Assembly (NCBI RefSeq): GCF_004346685.1
Contig: NZ_SMCO01000023.1
Span: 1 to 48,049 of the forward strand
Origin: Sulfurirhabdus autotrophica
Lineage (GTDB): Bacteria > Pseudomonadota > Gammaproteobacteria > Burkholderiales > SMCO01
Reading direction: 5' to 3'
DNA: 48,049 nt
The position numbers and the translations under genes were made by a program. The notes below the pieces were generated by a model. The model worked only from the letters and a program-made list of their open reading frames with translations. It was not told the DNA's origin and ran no database searches. Positions 21,612-34,550 of the stretch are shown piece after piece (the first letter of the stretch is position 1; every line of letters starts with the position of its first letter).

Positions 21612-21620
21612 TGGTACTAT
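21612..21620 (+). promoter_or_regulatory. Possible extended -10 promoter for the acetolactate synthase gene
   Basis: TGGTACTAT fits the extended -10 pattern TGnTATAAT with one mismatch. It is the only promoter-like element I see between the terminator at 21573 and the ATG at 21703. No good -35 box is seen, and the leader would be about 75 nt. Confidence 0.35.
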
Positions 21621-21702
21621 CATAGAACTGTCCTCTTGCAACTGCGCGAGAAAATCCTAACAAATGCTTTAATTTACGCCTGCCGCCAAAAAGGACCAAG
21701 CC

Positions 21703-23334
21703 ATGAAAGCTGCCGAACTTTTTATAAAATGCCTGGAAAATGAGGGAGTAAAGTTCATTTATGGTATTCCAGGGGAAGAAAACCTGGATATCATGGACGC
21801 ACTGCTCAGTTCATCCATCCGCTTTATCACTACCCGGCACGAACAAGGCGCTGCATTCATGGCGGATGTAGAAGGTCGATTGACCGGCAAAGCCGGCGTC
21901 TGTTTATCCACACTGGGCCCTGGTGCGACCAATCTTGTCACAGGCGTCGCCGACGCAAACATGGATCACGCACCGTTAGTAGCCATATCGGGACAGGCTC
22001 CAACCAATAGACTGCACAAGGAGTCGCACCAGGTACTGGATCTGGTTAACCTTTTCCAGCCTATTACCAAATACGCCTCTCAAATTCTTAACCCAGAAAT
22101 TATTCCAGAAGTGATTCGTAAAGCGTTTAAAGTCGCTGAAAGTGAAAAGCCGGGCGCATCGTTTATCGAGTTCCCCGAAAACCTTGCCGCCATTGATATC
22201 GAGGGCACCCCTTTGCTTGCACAATCGGCGAGCATGTCATATCCCCCTCAATATAAACTGGAACAAGCCGCACAAATAATCAGTGATGCAAAATATCCCA
22301 TGATTCTGGCGGGAAATGGCTTGATACGGACCAATGCTTGTGAAGCACTGATAAATTGTGCAGAAAAACTGAACATTCCTGTTGCCACAACCTTTATGGC
22401 CAAAGGAGCCATTCCCAACTCCCACCCGCTTTCATTAGGAACCGTTGGACTACAGGCCCACGATTATATCTCCTGCGGATTTGAACGTGCCGATGTGATC
22501 ATTTGCATTGGTTATGATTTAGTGGAATATCCACCTAACTTGTGGCACAAAACAAACGACAGAAAAATCATCCATATAGATACCCGGCCGGCAGAAGTTG
22601 ACTCTCACTATATTGTCGCAACGGGGGTAATCGGTGACTTTAGGATTACACTGGAATCCCTGTCAAAACTAGCAAGCCCCCGCTTCGAACGCTCCTATGA
22701 AAATTTGCGTAAAGCGATTCTTCAGGAACTACATGCGAATGATGACGACAATGGCTTTCCGGTTAAACCCCAACGTATCATTGCCGATCTCCGCAAAGCC
22801 CTTGATCCTGAAGACATCGTTATCTGCGACGTAGGTGCACATAAAATGTGGATGGCCCGCATGTTCCCCTGCGAAAAACCCAACACCTGCATCATTTCAA
22901 ACGGCTTCGCCAGCATGGGCATTGCCGTACCCGGCGCTGTCGCTGCGAAGCTCTGTTTTCCCGATCGAAAGGTTGTTGCAGTCACAGGCGATGCCGGTTT
23001 TTTGATGAACTCTCAGGAAATTGAGACCGCTTTAAGAGCCCATGCTCCCCACGTCATTCTCATTTGGAGCGATTCAAGCTACGGCTTGATAGAATGGAAA
23101 CAGCACATCTATTTCGGGAGAGAATCACACGTAAAATTTAACAATCCGGATTTTGTAAAATACGCTGAAGCCTTCGGAGCTAAAGGGTATCGCATAAATT
23201 CAGCAGATGAACTTTTACCAACGTTACAGAAAGCACTCAACGACAACACTGTCAGTATTATTGATTGCCCAGTTGATTATCGAGAAAATATGAAATTAAC
23301 CGCTCGTCTGGGAGAAATGATATGCCCGATTTAG
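21703..23334 (+). CDS. Stand-alone acetolactate synthase-type ThDP enzyme
   Basis: Thiamine diphosphate enzyme of 543 residues expected to condense two pyruvates to 2-acetolactate. The catalytic glutamate region is TRHEQGAAFMADVEGRLTGK. The ThDP/Mg motif is GDAGFLMNSQEIETA, with a later SYGLIEWKQ. No regulatory subunit gene (ilvN/ilvH) and no acetolactate decarboxylase gene is adjacent, which resembles catabolic AlsS-type or orphan large subunits. Whether it serves branched-chain amino acid synthesis or acetoin formation is undecided. Its stop faces the parA-like stop on the other strand with only 10 bp between. Confidence 0.85.
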   Translation: MKAAELFIKCLENEGVKFIYGIPGEENLDIMDALLSSSIRFITTRHEQGAAFMADVEGRLTGKAGVCLSTLGPGATNLVTGVADANMDHAPLVAISGQAPTNRLHKESHQVLDLVNLFQPITKYASQILNPEIIPEVIRKAFKVAESEKPGASFIEFPENLAAIDIEGTPLLAQSASMSYPPQYKLEQAAQIISDAKYPMILAGNGLIRTNACEALINCAEKLNIPVATTFMAKGAIPNSHPLSLGTVGLQAHDYISCGFERADVIICIGYDLVEYPPNLWHKTNDRKIIHIDTRPAEVDSHYIVATGVIGDFRITLESLSKLASPRFERSYENLRKAILQELHANDDDNGFPVKPQRIIADLRKALDPEDIVICDVGAHKMWMARMFPCEKPNTCIISNGFASMGIAVPGAVAAKLCFPDRKVVAVTGDAGFLMNSQEIETALRAHAPHVILIWSDSSYGLIEWKQHIYFGRESHVKFNNPDFVKYAEAFGAKGYRINSADELLPTLQKALNDNTVSIIDCPVDYRENMKLTARLGEMICPI

Positions 23335-23344
23335 GACTGCGATC

Positions 23345-24109
23345 TTATTCAAAAAATCCTTTTGTCAGTAATTCCATAGTCAGCGCACCGTAATCCTGGC
23401 TACCCTGACTATTAGGTGCATAGCTGAAAATATCCTGTCCACGGGCTGGGCTTTCGGCCAGCGACACATTTTCAGCTATGCGCGTATCACACAAATTTTG
23501 ACCGTAACGCTCTTTTAACTGATCATAAACTTCATGTGCCAACTTTCGGCGCGAATCAAATCGTGTCACGACAACACTTCTTTCGATTTTACGCTTTAAT
23601 GGCCCTTCCAGCACATTCAGCGCAGCTTCAAGCCTATGGACACCCTGCATAGACAAATAATCGGCTGAAACAGGAATTAAGACCCTGTCAGCAGCAAATA
23701 GCGCATTCAACGACAATACCCCCAGCGTCGGGCAACAATCGATCAGTACGGGAGCATCTTCCCAGGCTAGCTTAACTTCCAGTCCTTTTTTTAATTTACC
23801 CGCTACGCTTGTGCTTTTACCCAGCAATGCATCCACCTTGGACAAATCTGGGTGAGAGGGAATCAATCGCAAGCCTGATGGTAAATAACGAATTAACGCA
23901 TCTAACGCCTTTTCATCCCGGTAAAACGCTGAAATACTTTCTGAAGAAGCCACAACACTATAGCCGCAACCAATTGAGAGATGCGCCTGAGGATCTAAAT
24001 CTATCGCCAGTGGATTTCTTCCCAGCATCGCCAAAGAGGCCGAGATATTCAGGCAGGTTGTCGTTTTACCTACCCCGCCCTTCTGATTGAATACTGCAAT
24101 TACCGCCAT
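23345..24109 (-). CDS. Orphan ParA/MinD-family ATPase
   Basis: Deviant Walker A ATPase of 254 residues, beginning MAVIAVFNQKGGVGKTTTCL. The signature lysine and the switch regions are present (DLDPQAHLSIG, VLIDCCPTLGVLSLNAL). No partner ParB-like gene is adjacent. It differs clearly from the chromosomal ParA at 35425-36195. It begins three bases after the glmS stop, so it is probably cotranscribed with glmU-glmS. Cargo and partner are unknown; intracellular positioning of a protein complex is the family's general role. Confidence 0.85.
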   Translation of the reverse strand: MAVIAVFNQKGGVGKTTTCLNISASLAMLGRNPLAIDLDPQAHLSIGCGYSVVASSESISAFYRDEKALDALIRYLPSGLRLIPSHPDLSKVDALLGKSTSVAGKLKKGLEVKLAWEDAPVLIDCCPTLGVLSLNALFAADRVLIPVSADYLSMQGVHRLEAALNVLEGPLKRKIERSVVVTRFDSRRKLAHEVYDQLKERYGQNLCDTRIAENVSLAESPARGQDIFSYAPNSQGSQDYGALTMELLTKGFFE

Positions 24110-24112
24110 GGA

Positions 24113-25945
24113 TTATTCCACTGTGACTGACTTTGCCAGATTTCGCGGTTTATCAACGTCCGTACCCTTTTGTAACGCTGCATGATATGACAGCAATTGC
24201 AACGGAATGGTGTGCAGTATCGGGCTCAAATATCCCCCAAGCCCGGGTAACCGAATAACCTGCACACCTGGTTCGCTGCTAATGTGAGCATCCTGATCCG
24301 CAAACACATAAAGCTCTCCACCCCGGGCCCGCACTTCTTGCAAATTGGATTTCAGTTTTTCAATAAGAGTATCATTTGGTGCGATCGCGATAACCGGCAT
24401 CTCTTTATCCACTAAAGCCAACGGACCGTGCTTAAGTTCACCAGCAGGGTAAGCCTCTGCATGAATGTATGAAATTTCCTTCAGTTTCAAAGCGCCTTCC
24501 ATTGCAATCGGATAATGCTGCCCTCGGCCCAGAAATAAAGCATGCTGCTTATTGGCAAATGATTCCGCCCACTTTATGACTTCCGGTTCAAGTTTCAGAA
24601 TCTGTTGAATTTTATTAGGCAATTCCCTCAAGGCCTGCATATGCAGCAATTCTTGCTCACGGCTGACCTTATTACGCAGTTTGCCCAAAGTGATTGCTAG
24701 TAAAAATAACGCAACCAGTTGTGTCGTAAATGCCTTGGTTGAGGCCACGCCAATTTCAGGACCGGCGCGTGTTAAGAAGCTCAATTCTGATTGACGGATC
24801 AATGCACTTTCTGGCACGTTGCAGATCGTTAAACTATGGGCATGCCCCAGCATTTTTGCATGCTCTAAAGCCGCCAGCGTATCCGCTGTTTCACCCGACT
24901 GAGAAATTGTCACGATAAGCGCTTTGGGATTCGGCACACTATCCCTGTAGCGATACTCACTGGCCACTTCTGCGCTGCATGGAATCCCTGCAATACTTTC
25001 AATCCAGTACCGCGCCACCATGGCAGCATGAAAACTTGTGCCACAAGCTATGATGTACACGCTTTCAATACCAGAAAGTATGCTTTCAGCTTGCACACCA
25101 AAAATGTTCGCCTGCAGGCTATCCTGGGCCAGTACATTTTCCAGGGTGTCGGCTAGAGCTCTTGGCTGCTCATGAATTTCTTTTTGCATGAAATGGCGAT
25201 AATTACCCAACTCTGCCATTTCAGCAGACAACTCGCTGATATGCACCGGCCGTTCTACCTGCTGACCATGACTATTAAAAATACGAATCGAAATCAGGCC
25301 AATATCTGCCACATCCCCTTCTTCCAGATAAATCATTTTTTGTGTCACTGGGAGTAATGCTGATGCATCTGATGCAATAAAGTTTTCCTCAATACCCAAA
25401 CCCAAAAGTAGCGGGCTCCCTTTCCTTGCACAGATCATTCGATTGGGCGTGTCTTCACTGATCACGCCTATCGCATAGGCCCCCTTCAATTCCAGAACTG
25501 CTTTTTGCGTTGCTGAAAGCAAATCCTTATCGTTATGCTGGAAATGAAAGTGGATTAGGTGAACAATCACTTCGGTATCTGTTTCCGATGTAAATTCGTA
25601 ACCTAGTCCCTCTAGTCGCTTCCTCAGTTCTTCATGGTTTTCAATGATTCCGTTATGTACCACCGCCAAAGACTCTCTGCTCACATGCGGGTGCGCATTG
25701 TTAACGGTCGGTGCGCCGTGTGTTGCCCAACGGGTATGCGCAATACCTAAATGCCCGTGTGTGTTCAGTCGCTTTACTTCGCTTTCGAGCTCAACCACAC
25801 GCCCTGTACTTCGGGCGCGTTGCAGCCCATTGTTGACCACCGACAATCCGGCTGAGTCATATCCCCGATATTCAAGCCGTCGTAAACCTTCAAGCAAAAT
25901 TGGGACCACATTTCGTTGTGCTACCGCACCGACAATTCCACACAT
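24113..25945 (-). CDS. glmS: Glutamine--fructose-6-phosphate aminotransferase GlmS
   Basis: Makes glucosamine-6-phosphate from fructose-6-phosphate and glutamine, committing carbon to peptidoglycan and LPS. The 610-residue product starts [12 protein letters not shown], with Cys2 the glutaminase nucleophile after Met removal. [16 protein letters not shown] and [12 protein letters not shown] are in the amidotransferase half. Two SIS domains follow ([49 protein letters not shown]), and the end [12 protein letters not shown] is canonical. Its start shares one base with the glmU stop. Confidence 0.97.
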   Translation of the reverse strand: MCGIVGAVAQRNVVPILLEGLRRLEYRGYDSAGLSVVNNGLQRARSTGRVVELESEVKRLNTHGHLGIAHTRWATHGAPTVNNAHPHVSRESLAVVHNGIIENHEELRKRLEGLGYEFTSETDTEVIVHLIHFHFQHNDKDLLSATQKAVLELKGAYAIGVISEDTPNRMICARKGSPLLLGLGIEENFIASDASALLPVTQKMIYLEEGDVADIGLISIRIFNSHGQQVERPVHISELSAEMAELGNYRHFMQKEIHEQPRALADTLENVLAQDSLQANIFGVQAESILSGIESVYIIACGTSFHAAMVARYWIESIAGIPCSAEVASEYRYRDSVPNPKALIVTISQSGETADTLAALEHAKMLGHAHSLTICNVPESALIRQSELSFLTRAGPEIGVASTKAFTTQLVALFLLAITLGKLRNKVSREQELLHMQALRELPNKIQQILKLEPEVIKWAESFANKQHALFLGRGQHYPIAMEGALKLKEISYIHAEAYPAGELKHGPLALVDKEMPVIAIAPNDTLIEKLKSNLQEVRARGGELYVFADQDAHISSEPGVQVIRLPGLGGYLSPILHTIPLQLLSYHAALQKGTDVDKPRNLAKSVTVE

Positions 25946-27321
25946 TACTGTTTCGCCTTTTTAACTGGTCGTTTCCACCCGGTTACTGTCACTTGTTTTG
26001 ATCTCGACAAGCTGAGTTCCCCTTCCGGTGTATCTCTCGTTATTGTAGATCCTGCACCAATGGTCGCACCTTTTGACACCGTAACTGGGGCAACTAATTG
26101 AGTATCCGAGCCAATAAACACATCATCTTCAATAATTGTTCTGTGTTTATTTGCGCCATCATAATTACAGGTAATCGTGCCCGCGCCTACATTGACTCTT
26201 TTTCCTACAGTGCTATCACCGACGTAACTTAGATGATTGATTTTACTTCCTGAATCCACCTGACTATTTTTTATCTCGACAAAGTTTCCAACATGCACAT
26301 CTTCCTTAAGCTGTGTCCCGGGGCGAATACGCGAAAATGGGCCGATTTTATTATTTAACCCTGTCTCGCATTGGTCCAGAATAGTGAATGGTTCTAAACG
26401 TGTACCCGCTGCAACCGTTGAATTACGTATTACACAGTGAGCGCCCACCACCACTCCGTCACCTAACTGAACTTTACCTTCAAAAATACAGTTAACATCA
26501 ATAAGGACTTCTTTTCCACATACTAAATCTCCCCTTACATCTATACGCGCCGGATCCATCAGGGTTACGCCTTGCGCTAGCAACGTATGGGCAATTTGCG
26601 TTTGATAAAGCCTTTCTACCTGAGCCAGTTGCACCTTGCTATTGATCCCCAGTATTTCCCACTCATGGTCTGGATGGCTAGTTACTACTTCAACATTATC
26701 ATTTACGGCCATCTCTATGATGTCCGTCAGATAGTATTCTTTTTGCGCATTATTGTTACTCAGGTTTTTTAACCAATTTAGAAGGTGTTTCGTCGGAATT
26801 GCCATTATCCCGGTGTTAATTTCACATATAGACCGTTCCTGCTCATTGGCATCTTTATGTTCTACAATCCTTAAAACACCACCGTTCTTATTGCGTACAA
26901 TTCGGCCATAACCATCCGCATTAGCTAATTCAATGGTCAACAGCCCAAGCCTGTTTTCACCCGCAATGGCAACCAACGTTTTCAGCGTATTTACTTGTGT
27001 TAACGGAACATCACCGTAAAGCACAAGCGTAATCCCTTCTGAATCCAATGCAGAGACTGTTTGCATCAGTGCGTGTCCAGTACCCAATTGTTCTGATTGT
27101 TGCACCCAAATATAATCGGGGTTATTGATTGCTTCAGGTACGGCATTTCCACCATAACCATATACCACGATTGTTTTATGTGGATTAAGTAAGCCAGAAC
27201 TATCCAGTGTGTGTTGCAAAAGCGGTTTCCCCGCCAGCTTATGTAACACTTTCGGTTGCTCAGAGTACATTCTGGTACCCTTGCCAGCCCCTAATATGAC
27301 AACGTTTAATGGTAAACTCAT
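25945..27321 (-). CDS. glmU: Bifunctional GlmU: GlcN-1-P acetyltransferase / UDP-GlcNAc pyrophosphorylase
   Basis: Performs the last two steps to UDP-N-acetylglucosamine. The 458-residue protein has the N-terminal uridyltransferase motif [20 protein letters not shown]. The C-terminal left-handed beta-helix of hexapeptide repeats runs from about residue 255 on, and includes [19 protein letters not shown] and [17 protein letters not shown]. The order glmU-glmS with a one-base overlap marks a translationally coupled operon. A hairpin lies in its 5' leader (27361-27389). Confidence 0.96.
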   Translation of the reverse strand: MSLPLNVVILGAGKGTRMYSEQPKVLHKLAGKPLLQHTLDSSGLLNPHKTIVVYGYGGNAVPEAINNPDYIWVQQSEQLGTGHALMQTVSALDSEGITLVLYGDVPLTQVNTLKTLVAIAGENRLGLLTIELANADGYGRIVRNKNGGVLRIVEHKDANEQERSICEINTGIMAIPTKHLLNWLKNLSNNNAQKEYYLTDIIEMAVNDNVEVVTSHPDHEWEILGINSKVQLAQVERLYQTQIAHTLLAQGVTLMDPARIDVRGDLVCGKEVLIDVNCIFEGKVQLGDGVVVGAHCVIRNSTVAAGTRLEPFTILDQCETGLNNKIGPFSRIRPGTQLKEDVHVGNFVEIKNSQVDSGSKINHLSYVGDSTVGKRVNVGAGTITCNYDGANKHRTIIEDDVFIGSDTQLVAPVTVSKGATIGAGSTITRDTPEGELSLSRSKQVTVTGWKRPVKKAKQ

Positions 27322-27360
27322 TTAAAATTTTCTTTGATGATATGAACTATTTATTATTTT

Positions 27361-27389
27361 GATGCAGAGACCTATTTTATCTCGGCATC
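27361..27389 (-). promoter_or_regulatory. Hairpin in the glmU-glmS leader
   Basis: On the transcribed strand a 10-bp stem with one mismatch (GATGCCGAGA with TCTCTGCATC) encloses a 9-base loop about 40 nt before the glmU ATG. No U-tract follows, so it is not an ordinary terminator. A TATGAT hexamer upstream on the same strand could be the -10 box. The regulatory role is inference. Confidence 0.4.
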
Positions 27390-27442
27390 TCCCTTTATGT
27401 CAGCGTATCATATTTTGCTTATTTATTTCATCTTCAGAAAAC

Positions 27443-27465
27443 AAAAAAGGCAGCCTAAGGCTGCC
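27443..27465 (-). terminator. Rho-independent terminator of the ATP synthase operon
   Basis: GGCAGCC and GGCTGCC form a 7-bp stem with a TAA/TTA loop (27449-27465), flanked by A6 at 27443-27448 and T5 at 27466-27470. On the minus strand it gives a U-tract directly after the hairpin, about 40 bp past the atpC stop. The symmetry makes it potentially bidirectional. Confidence 0.92.
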
Positions 27466-27504
27466 TTTTTCGATTCACACTAACTTACCAGTACTTCCTG
27501 TAAA

Positions 27505-27930
27505 TTAATGGCCTCTTTTGCGAATTTGCTCTATCGCACGAAGTTGGGCCATTGCTTCTGCCAACTCTGATTGTGCTTTTGCATAATCCATTTCTGCTGA
27601 ACGATTCTTCATTGCCTCTTCAGCCGTTCTTTTTGCTTCTAGCGCCTTAGACTCATCCAAATCCTTTCCGCGAATTGCTGTATCGGAAAGAATGGTAACG
27701 ACATTAGGCTGTACCTCAACGATACCACCAGAAACATAAAACAAAACCTCCTCGGCTTCATCCGGAATCTTGATACGAACAGACCCCGGCTTAACACGTG
27801 AAAGCATTGGAGCATGACGTGGATAAATACCAACTTCACCCATTTCTGCCGGAACTGAAACATATTCAGCAACACCGGAAAAAATGGATTCTTCAGCACT
27901 TACTACATCTACGTGAATTGTCATCGCCAT
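27505..27930 (-). CDS. atpC: ATP synthase epsilon subunit
   Basis: F1 central-stalk subunit that regulates rotation and ATPase activity. The 141-residue product has the N-terminal beta-sandwich ([32 protein letters not shown]) and the C-terminal helical hairpin rich in Glu/Ala/Lys ending [10 protein letters not shown]. It is the last gene of the nine-gene atp operon and is followed by the terminator at 27443-27465. Confidence 0.96.
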   Translation of the reverse strand: MAMTIHVDVVSAEESIFSGVAEYVSVPAEMGEVGIYPRHAPMLSRVKPGSVRIKIPDEAEEVLFYVSGGIVEVQPNVVTILSDTAIRGKDLDESKALEAKRTAEEAMKNRSAEMDYAKAQSELAEAMAQLRAIEQIRKRGH

Positions 27931-27947
27931 AGTTGAACCTTACTCAC

Positions 27948-29336
<1,389 letters not shown>

Positions 29337-29369
29337 TTAATACAATTTTAGAATTCTGCTAATCAGCGC

Positions 29370-30233
29370 TTAAACAGCAGCTGCACCGGCTACGATCTCA
29401 GACAACTCTTTGGTAATGGCTGCTTGGCGAGTCTTGTTGTAAATCAACTTCAACTCATCAATCACATTTCCAGCATTATCTGAAGCTGCTTTCATTGCTA
29501 CCATACGTGCGCTTTGTTCTGAGGCCATATTTTCAGAAACAGCCTGGAATATCAGCGCTTCAACGTAACGGATCAAAACTGAATCGACAACACTTTTCGC
29601 ATCAGGCTCGTATATATAATCCCAATGTCCTTCCGCCGCGCCCATTTTCTCACCCGATAAAGGAAGAATTTGCTCAAAAACCGGTTCTTGTTTCATGGTA
29701 TTGATAAAACGCGTATAGCAAATGTGAAGTGAATCAATTTTGCCTTCCACATAGGCATCGAGCATTACTTTAACCGGTCCGATCAATTTTTCCATATGAG
29801 GTGTATCGCCCAGTCCAGTCAATTGAGATGATACTGAGGCTCCAAGTCGCTGCATAAAACCAACGCCTTTGTTACCAATCGCGCAAACATCCACTTCTAC
29901 ATTATTACTATCCCAATCTTTCATTTTGGAAAGTACATTGCGAAGTACGTTCGTGTTTAGTCCGCCGCATAATCCTTTGTCAGAGGTGATAACAATCACA
30001 CCCGCACGTTTAAGCAGTTTGCGTTCAACCAGAAATGGATGTTTATATTCTGGATGTCCTTGGCTCATATGGGCAGCAACATTGCGAATCTTTTCTGCAT
30101 AGGGTCTAGCCGCACGCATCCGTTCTTGCGCTTTACGCATTTTAGATGCAGCAACCATTTCCATTGCGCGTGTAATTTTTTGGGTATTTTGGACGCTTTT
30201 TATTTTCGTCCGAATTTCCTTACCGCCAGCCAT
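29370..30233 (-). CDS. atpG: ATP synthase gamma subunit
   Basis: Rotary shaft of F1, 287 residues. The N-terminal helix carries [19 protein letters not shown] and [14 protein letters not shown]. The Rossmann-like middle contains [14 protein letters not shown]. The C-terminal helix has [16 protein letters not shown]-like sequence (here [20 protein letters not shown]). It lies between atpA and atpD as usual. Confidence 0.97.
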   Translation of the reverse strand: MAGGKEIRTKIKSVQNTQKITRAMEMVAASKMRKAQERMRAARPYAEKIRNVAAHMSQGHPEYKHPFLVERKLLKRAGVIVITSDKGLCGGLNTNVLRNVLSKMKDWDSNNVEVDVCAIGNKGVGFMQRLGASVSSQLTGLGDTPHMEKLIGPVKVMLDAYVEGKIDSLHICYTRFINTMKQEPVFEQILPLSGEKMGAAEGHWDYIYEPDAKSVVDSVLIRYVEALIFQAVSENMASEQSARMVAMKAASDNAGNVIDELKLIYNKTRQAAITKELSEIVAGAAAV

Positions 30234-30300
30234 CGTATTGTTCCCTCAATAAGGGGGGAAGATCAGCATTACACCAATCCCCCCTCTTCAGCGTCTTTAA

Positions 30301-31842
30301 TTAATAAACTGCAGTCGCTTTGAACTCTTCAATAGCTGCACCAAGAACCTTCTCGGAATCTCCATCAAGTTCATTACTGGACTCAATTTTATCCATCAGC
30401 GCGCTATGTTTGCCCTTCATGAACGATTGAAGTGCAGATTCAAATGCCAGAACCTTGGTCACATTGACATCATCCATATAGCCTTTGCTCACAGCAAATA
30501 ACGTCACAGCCATTTCAGAGATATTCATCGGCGAGTACTGAGCCTGCTTCATCAATTCTGTAACCAGCTTACCGCGTTCAAGCTGCTTGCGTGTTGCCTC
30601 GTCAAGGTCAGAAGCAAACTGAGCAAATGCTGCCAATTCACGATACTGGGCCAAAGCCAGACGAATACCACCACCAAGCTTTTTAATAACTTTGGTTTGT
30701 GCAGCGCCACCTACTCGGGATACTGATAAACCGGCGTTAATAGCGGGACGAATACCGGAGTTAAACAAGTCAGTCTCCAGGAAGATCTGGCCGTCAGTAA
30801 TCGAAATCACGTTGGTTGGAACGAAAGCAGAAACGTCACCAGCCTGGGTTTCAATAATTGGCAAAGCAGTCAGAGAACCTGTTTTACCCTTAACATCACC
30901 TTTTGTCGCTTTTTCTACGTAATCAGCATTGACACGCGCGGCTCTTTCCAACAAACGTGAATGCAAATAGAACACGTCACCTGGATAAGCTTCGCGACCT
31001 GGGGGACGGCGTAGCAATAAAGAAATTTGACGATAAGCCCATGCTTGCTTGGTCAAGTCATCATATACAATCAAGGCGTCTTCACCGCGGTCGCGGAAAT
31101 ACTCGCCCATCGCGCAACCAGAGTAAGGTGCAATATATTGCATAGCAGCTGAATCAGAAGCACTTGCGGCAACAATGATGGTATGTCCCAAAGCACCGTG
31201 CTCTTCAAGTTTCCGCACTACGTTGGCAATAGAAGAAGCCTTCTGACCAATCGCAACATAAATACAGATTACGCCAGTGCCTTTTTGATTGATAATTGTA
31301 TCAATTGCTACGGCTGTTTTGCCCGTTTGGCGATCACCAATAATCAACTCACGCTGACCGCGGCCAATAGGCACCATCGCATCAACCGATTTCAATCCGG
31401 TCTGCATCGGTTGAGTCACTGACTGGCGCTCAATAACGCCCGGTGCAATTTTCTCGATTGGTGAAGTCACCTTCGCATTAACAGGGCCTTTGCCGTCAAT
31501 AGGCTGGCCAAGTGAATTCACTACCCGACCAATCAACTCTGGTCCTACAGGTACTTCCAAAATCCTGCCTGTACACTTTACAGTATCGCCTTCCGTAATG
31601 TGCTCATATTCACCAAGCACCACGGAACCGACTGAGTCGCGCTCCAGATTCAGAGCCAAGCCAAAGGTATTGCCTGGAAATTCCAGCATCTCACCTTGCA
31701 TAACATCGCTCAAACCATGTACACGCACAATACCGTCTGTTACAGAAACTACGGTTCCTTGCGTCCGGACTTCTGCAGCGGTGGCAAGGTTTTCAATTTT
31801 GCTTTTAATCAGTTCACTGATTTCTGATGGGTTTAACTGCAT
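30301..31842 (-). CDS. atpA: ATP synthase alpha subunit
   Basis: Non-catalytic nucleotide-binding F1 subunit of 513 residues. Walker A is [13 protein letters not shown]. Further landmarks are the N-terminal [57 protein letters not shown] and [17 protein letters not shown]. The start follows the atpH stop by 8 bp. Length and motifs are normal. Confidence 0.97.
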   Translation of the reverse strand: MQLNPSEISELIKSKIENLATAAEVRTQGTVVSVTDGIVRVHGLSDVMQGEMLEFPGNTFGLALNLERDSVGSVVLGEYEHITEGDTVKCTGRILEVPVGPELIGRVVNSLGQPIDGKGPVNAKVTSPIEKIAPGVIERQSVTQPMQTGLKSVDAMVPIGRGQRELIIGDRQTGKTAVAIDTIINQKGTGVICIYVAIGQKASSIANVVRKLEEHGALGHTIIVAASASDSAAMQYIAPYSGCAMGEYFRDRGEDALIVYDDLTKQAWAYRQISLLLRRPPGREAYPGDVFYLHSRLLERAARVNADYVEKATKGDVKGKTGSLTALPIIETQAGDVSAFVPTNVISITDGQIFLETDLFNSGIRPAINAGLSVSRVGGAAQTKVIKKLGGGIRLALAQYRELAAFAQFASDLDEATRKQLERGKLVTELMKQAQYSPMNISEMAVTLFAVSKGYMDDVNVTKVLAFESALQSFMKGKHSALMDKIESSNELDGDSEKVLGAAIEEFKATAVY

Positions 31843-31850
31843 GATTTCTC

Positions 31851-32387
31851 CTAACGTTTGAGCGTGTACGCCATCGTTTGTAATTTACCGCGAATCGAGG
31901 TATCGAAGACTTCGTCTCCTACTTCTACTTTTACACCACCGATTAACTCGGGTTCAACGATAACGCTTGCTTCAATCTTGCGTCCGAAACGAACTTCCAG
32001 AACTTTCACTAATTCGCTGAGCTGAGCATTATCCATTGCAAAGGCACTGGTAATCTTTGCTTCAACAACACCCTCTTGTTCTGACTTAAGCGTTTCGTAA
32101 GCATTCGCTATTTCTTGCAGTAATGACAGGCGGTCGTTTTGCACCAGCAACTTCACCAGATTCAGCCCCTGCTCATCCAATTGTTTTTCACAAAGGGATG
32201 TAAACAGGGCCTCTAGTTGTTGGCTCGTTATTTTCGGATTGCCAATCAGTACTTGCATTTGTCTATCGGCAGCCACCATAGATACAAACTGCAGCATGCC
32301 GGACCACTTTTCTAGTGCATTTTCCTGTTTTGCCAGGCGATATACAGCCTCGGCATAAGGTCTTGCTATTGTGACGTTTTCTGCCAT
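31851..32387 (-). CDS. atpH: ATP synthase delta subunit
   Basis: Links the peripheral stalk b-dimer to the top of F1. The 178-residue product has the all-alpha N-terminal domain ([20 protein letters not shown]). The C-terminal segment with [20 protein letters not shown] and [10 protein letters not shown] is the family signature. It sits between atpF and atpA. Confidence 0.96.
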   Translation of the reverse strand: MAENVTIARPYAEAVYRLAKQENALEKWSGMLQFVSMVAADRQMQVLIGNPKITSQQLEALFTSLCEKQLDEQGLNLVKLLVQNDRLSLLQEIANAYETLKSEQEGVVEAKITSAFAMDNAQLSELVKVLEVRFGRKIEASVIVEPELIGGVKVEVGDEVFDTSIRGKLQTMAYTLKR

Positions 32388-32394
32388 GGCGGGC

Positions 32395-32865
32395 CTATAA
32401 TTCGCTCTTTAAGGAGGTTAGCAACTCAGCATGCGCCTTTGCATCAACTTCCCGACGCAGAATTTTTTCTGCACCTGCAATTGCCAAATCGGCCACTTGC
32501 TGCCTTAATACTTCCTTGGCACGGAAAACTTCTTGATCAATCTCGGCTTTAGCACCCACTAACAAACGGTCACCCTCTTGTTTCGCGGTGTTTTTTGCTT
32601 CATCTATGATCTGTGCTGAACGCTTTTCAGCTTGCGCAATAATTTCAGATGCGCTTTGCTTAGCTTCATGTATAACTTGAGTTGAATGCCTAGCTGCGAG
32701 CTCCAGTTCATGCTTACCGCGTTCGCTTGCTGCCAGTCCATCTGCTATTTGCTTTTTACGAGTTTCCAGCGCGAGCATAATGGGTGGCCATACAAACTTC
32801 ATGCAGAACCAGACGAACATGATAAACATGATCGCTTGCCCGAGAAGGGTTGCATTTATATTCAT
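32395..32865 (-). CDS. atpF: ATP synthase subunit b
   Basis: Peripheral-stalk subunit of 156 residues. It has one N-terminal membrane helix ([20 protein letters not shown]) followed by [20 protein letters not shown]. The rest is a long charged alpha-helix, the coiled-coil that dimerises. It lies seven bases before atpH. Confidence 0.96.
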   Translation of the reverse strand: MNINATLLGQAIMFIMFVWFCMKFVWPPIMLALETRKKQIADGLAASERGKHELELAARHSTQVIHEAKQSASEIIAQAEKRSAQIIDEAKNTAKQEGDRLLVGAKAEIDQEVFRAKEVLRQQVADLAIAGAEKILRREVDAKAHAELLTSLKSEL

Positions 32866-32902
32866 GCGCGAACCTTTCCTGAGTTAAATTCCATTGGTTA
32901 AA

Positions 32903-33157
<255 letters not shown>

Positions 33158-33178
33158 TTACGATAGTTAAGTTAAAAA

Positions 33179-34380
<1,202 letters not shown>

Positions 34381-34405
34381 TACGCCGAGCACAGCAAATC
34401 ATTAA

Positions 34406-34435
34406 ATTATAATATATAATTTTTACGAGTGTCAA
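34406..34435 (-). promoter_or_regulatory. Sigma-70 promoter of the atp operon
   Basis: On the minus strand TTGACA (34430-34435) and TATAAT (34406-34411), both perfect consensus, are 18 bp apart. They lie just upstream of atpI, as expected for a very highly expressed operon. Confidence 0.85.
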
Positions 34436-34476
34436 TAACTACGTGTGTTTTAACGTTAAGCCTTAATATTATATCA

Positions 34477-34502
34477 AATAATTAATAATCCAATTAATTA
34501 TT
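34477..34502. repeat. AT-only inverted repeat between parB and atpI
   Basis: AATAATTAAT and ATTAATTATT form a perfect 10-bp inverted repeat around AATCCA. It lies upstream of the atp promoter in a strongly AT-rich gap. It has no GC stem and no U-tract, so it is not a standard terminator. It could be a protein-binding or DNA-bending site. Confidence 0.4.
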
Positions 34503-34550
34503 TTAATGAAGGCAATTGATGGATATTCCTGTCTTGATTGCAGGCTATTT

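Noticed and set aside
27361-27389. glmS ribozyme or riboswitch in the glmU leader
   Set aside because: Far too short, placed before glmU rather than glmS, and without the ribozyme core; only a simple hairpin is supported.
27790-27800. ACACGTGAAAG in atpC as a third parS
   Set aside because: Only half of the palindrome matches; the left arm is absent.
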